A stretch of 7,937 bases of DNA from an uncultured Methanomethylovorans sp. Lineage in GTDB: Archaea > Halobacteriota > Methanosarcinia > Methanosarcinales > Methanosarcinaceae. Positions 6,511 to 7,937 of this stretch are shown one piece after another. The stretch spans positions 1 through 7,937 of the forward strand of contig CALBTS010000349.1 of the NCBI GenBank assembly GCA_937968035.1. Direction: 5' to 3'. Below the pieces are notes generated by a model, which saw nothing but the letters and a program-made list of their open reading frames with translations, did no database searches and was not told where the DNA came from. Positions within the stretch are counted from its first letter, which is position 1, and each line of letters begins with the position of its first letter. The translations under genes and the position numbers were made by a program.

Positions 6511-7937
6511 ATGAAGACCACTTTTTCTTTCATTTTCCTGGTTCTAAGCACCATAGCTACAGCCACAGACTATTATGTAAAAACCGGAGGCAATGACCTG
6601 AATCAGGGAACCTCCGACGCAACAGCCTGGGCAACAATAGATAAAGTCAATTCTGTTTTTGCTACCCTTAATCCCGGTGACAGGATTCTTTTTAAAAGGG
6701 GCGATTCTTTTTATGGAACAATAAATATCGGCAGATCTGGTAGCTCGGGATCTCCGATTACCCTTGGAGCATACGGAACCGGAGAAAAACCTGTAATAAC
6801 AGGGATCACAGAGTTAAAGTCATGGACCAACGAAGGAAATAACGTCTTTTCGGCATCATTAAGTTCTGAAGACCTCACAAATATGGTCCTCATTGATGGG
6901 AAACAATATGCAATGGGCAGATGGCCAAATAATACCTATAATATATTTGAATCAGCAACAACAAATACTTCAATAAATGATGTCGAACTTGGATCTGATA
7001 TAAACTGGAAAGGAGCCGAGGTTGTTGTCAGGAAGAATGACTGGTCAATTGACAGATGCAAAATCACAGCTCATTCCGGCAGCACTTTGTATTATTCTTC
7101 CTTAGGCACTACTCAGGATGCCATCGCAAAACACGGGTACTTTATCCAGAATGACAGGAGAACTCTTAATTCATTTGGTGAATGGTATCATGATACCGAG
7201 GCAGAAAAGATTTATATCAATTTTGGTACAAAAGACCCATCTGGGCTTAAAATTGAAGTAGCAACATTGAATTCTCTGCTCTATGATTCTGGTAAAGATC
7301 ATATTACTATTGATGACCTGCATTTCAGGGGTTCTGCCTCTAATTTGATAGAATTCACTGTTTCTGCTAATGATTATATAACAATAAAGAATTCTAGATT
7401 CACTTTTGCAGGTCAGAATGCAATCAATTTACGGGGTAATTATAGTACGGTTACTAACAACTTGATTTCAGTCTGTAATCAAACCGGCATTATGGCATTA
7501 GGAAACCACCACAAAATAACTTTGAATACAATTGAGAATGTTGGACTTATTGAAGGCCAGGCATTTTGTGGGAATCTTGCAAATGGAGTCGCAATAAATG
7601 ATAATGATTGCCTGATTAAGAATAATATTATAAGAAATATCGGTTACTGCGGCATCAAGCTTTCTTCAATAGCCGATGTAATCACTATTCAGAATAACTA
7701 CATCCACGACATTTTACTTACACTCAATGATGGAGGAGGTATTTATACTGCCTCAGAAGGTGTTTCCAGAAAAATAGATGGAAACATTATAATGAATGTG
7801 ATCGGAAATACAACTGGTACACCTTACCCTGAAAGACATATAGCCAGAGGGATTTACCTTGATGTGAATTCAACCAATGTTATAGTTACATATAACACAG
7901 TAGCAAATTGTAATGAAGCTGGCTACATGATTCACCG
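6511..7937 (+). CDS. Secreted right-handed parallel beta-helix protein, 3' end outside window
   Basis: The frame is open from ATG 6511 to the window edge: 475 residues plus two bases, with the C-terminus missing. No earlier in-frame start exists because a TAA lies at 6481-6483. Residues 1-18 form a signal peptide (Lys2, hydrophobic 5-15, A-T-A cleavage site), with no lipobox Cys, so the product is likely periplasmic or exported. Next comes YYVKTGGNDLNQGT (21-34), the entry segment common to DUF1565-like beta-helix proteins, then GDRILFKRGDSFYGTI (56-71) and SPITLGAYGTGEKPVI (81-96), a segment common in secreted Bacteroidota beta-helix proteins. From about 264 onward, short strand repeats rich in Asn, Ile and Gly appear (ITIKNSRF, NAINLRGN, ITIQNNYIHD), with DGGGIYT (407-413) and ARGIYLDVNS (445-454). 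This fold is shared by polysaccharide lyases, epimerases and some hydrolases and tailspikes; no family can be fixed. A type IX secretion C-terminal domain may lie beyond the edge. Confidence 0.9.
   Translation, partial: MKTTFSFIFLVLSTIATATDYYVKTGGNDLNQGTSDATAWATIDKVNSVFATLNPGDRILFKRGDSFYGTINIGRSGSSGSPITLGAYGTGEKPVITGITELKSWTNEGNNVFSASLSSEDLTNMVLIDGKQYAMGRWPNNTYNIFESATTNTSINDVELGSDINWKGAEVVVRKNDWSIDRCKITAHSGSTLYYSSLGTTQDAIAKHGYFIQNDRRTLNSFGEWYHDTEAEKIYINFGTKDPSGLKIEVATLNSLLYDSGKDHITIDDLHFRGSASNLIEFTVSANDYITIKNSRFTFAGQNAINLRGNYSTVTNNLISVCNQTGIMALGNHHKITLNTIENVGLIEGQAFCGNLANGVAINDNDCLIKNNIIRNIGYCGIKLSSIADVITIQNNYIHDILLTLNDGGGIYTASEGVSRKIDGNIIMNVIGNTTGTPYPERHIARGIYLDVNSTNVIVTYNTVANCNEAGYMIH

Noticed and set aside
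6711..6893. A 60-codon minus-strand open frame
   Set aside because: It lies wholly antisense to the beta-helix coding sequence, whose signal peptide and family segments are clear; the antisense peptide has no recognisable features.
1..7937. CRISPR arrays, tRNA or rRNA genes, insertion sequences
   Set aside because: No regularly spaced repeats, no RNA-gene signatures and no transposase-like protein; nearly all of the window is accounted for by six genes.

Overview
The window looks like part of a surface-polysaccharide (O-antigen, capsule or exopolysaccharide) locus from a Bacteroidota bacterium, probably Bacteroidales-like. Three things support this: the DNA is AT-rich, none of the six starts has a convincing Shine-Dalgarno sequence (the leaders are A/T-rich, as is usual in this phylum), and the divergent intergenic region holds near-matches to the Bacteroidota promoter pattern TTTG...TAnnTTTG. 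The assignment is inferred from style and protein content, because there is no marker gene.

Layout. Five genes lie head to tail on the minus strand, in transcription order: a Wzx-type flippase (6322-4943), a Wzy-type polymerase (4920-3709), a GT4 glycosyltransferase (3679-2411), a second GT-B glycosyltransferase (2409-1084) and a GT2 glycosyltransferase (1024-68). Gaps are 22, 29, 1 and 59 nt, so this is almost certainly one operon, and it may continue past the left edge. After a 188-nt divergent intergenic region (6323-6510), a plus-strand gene starts at 6511 and runs off the right edge. It encodes a secreted right-handed beta-helix protein, with 475 residues visible.

How the genes fit together. 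In the Wzx/Wzy-dependent pathway, cytoplasmic glycosyltransferases (here three) build a repeat unit on a lipid carrier, Wzx flips it across the inner membrane and Wzy polymerises it on the periplasmic side. The initiating sugar-phosphate transferase, the chain-length regulator, the export genes and the sugar-nucleotide genes are not in the window. The beta-helix protein has the fold of many polysaccharide lyases, epimerases and hydrolases, so it could act on the polymer or on an environmental glycan, but no catalytic family can be assigned by eye.

I do not see a clearly new type of system. The points most worth a second look are the beta-helix gene divergent from the operon, a dyad in the intergenic region that overlaps candidate promoter elements for both directions, and A9 homopolymer tracts inside wzx and one glycosyltransferase gene.
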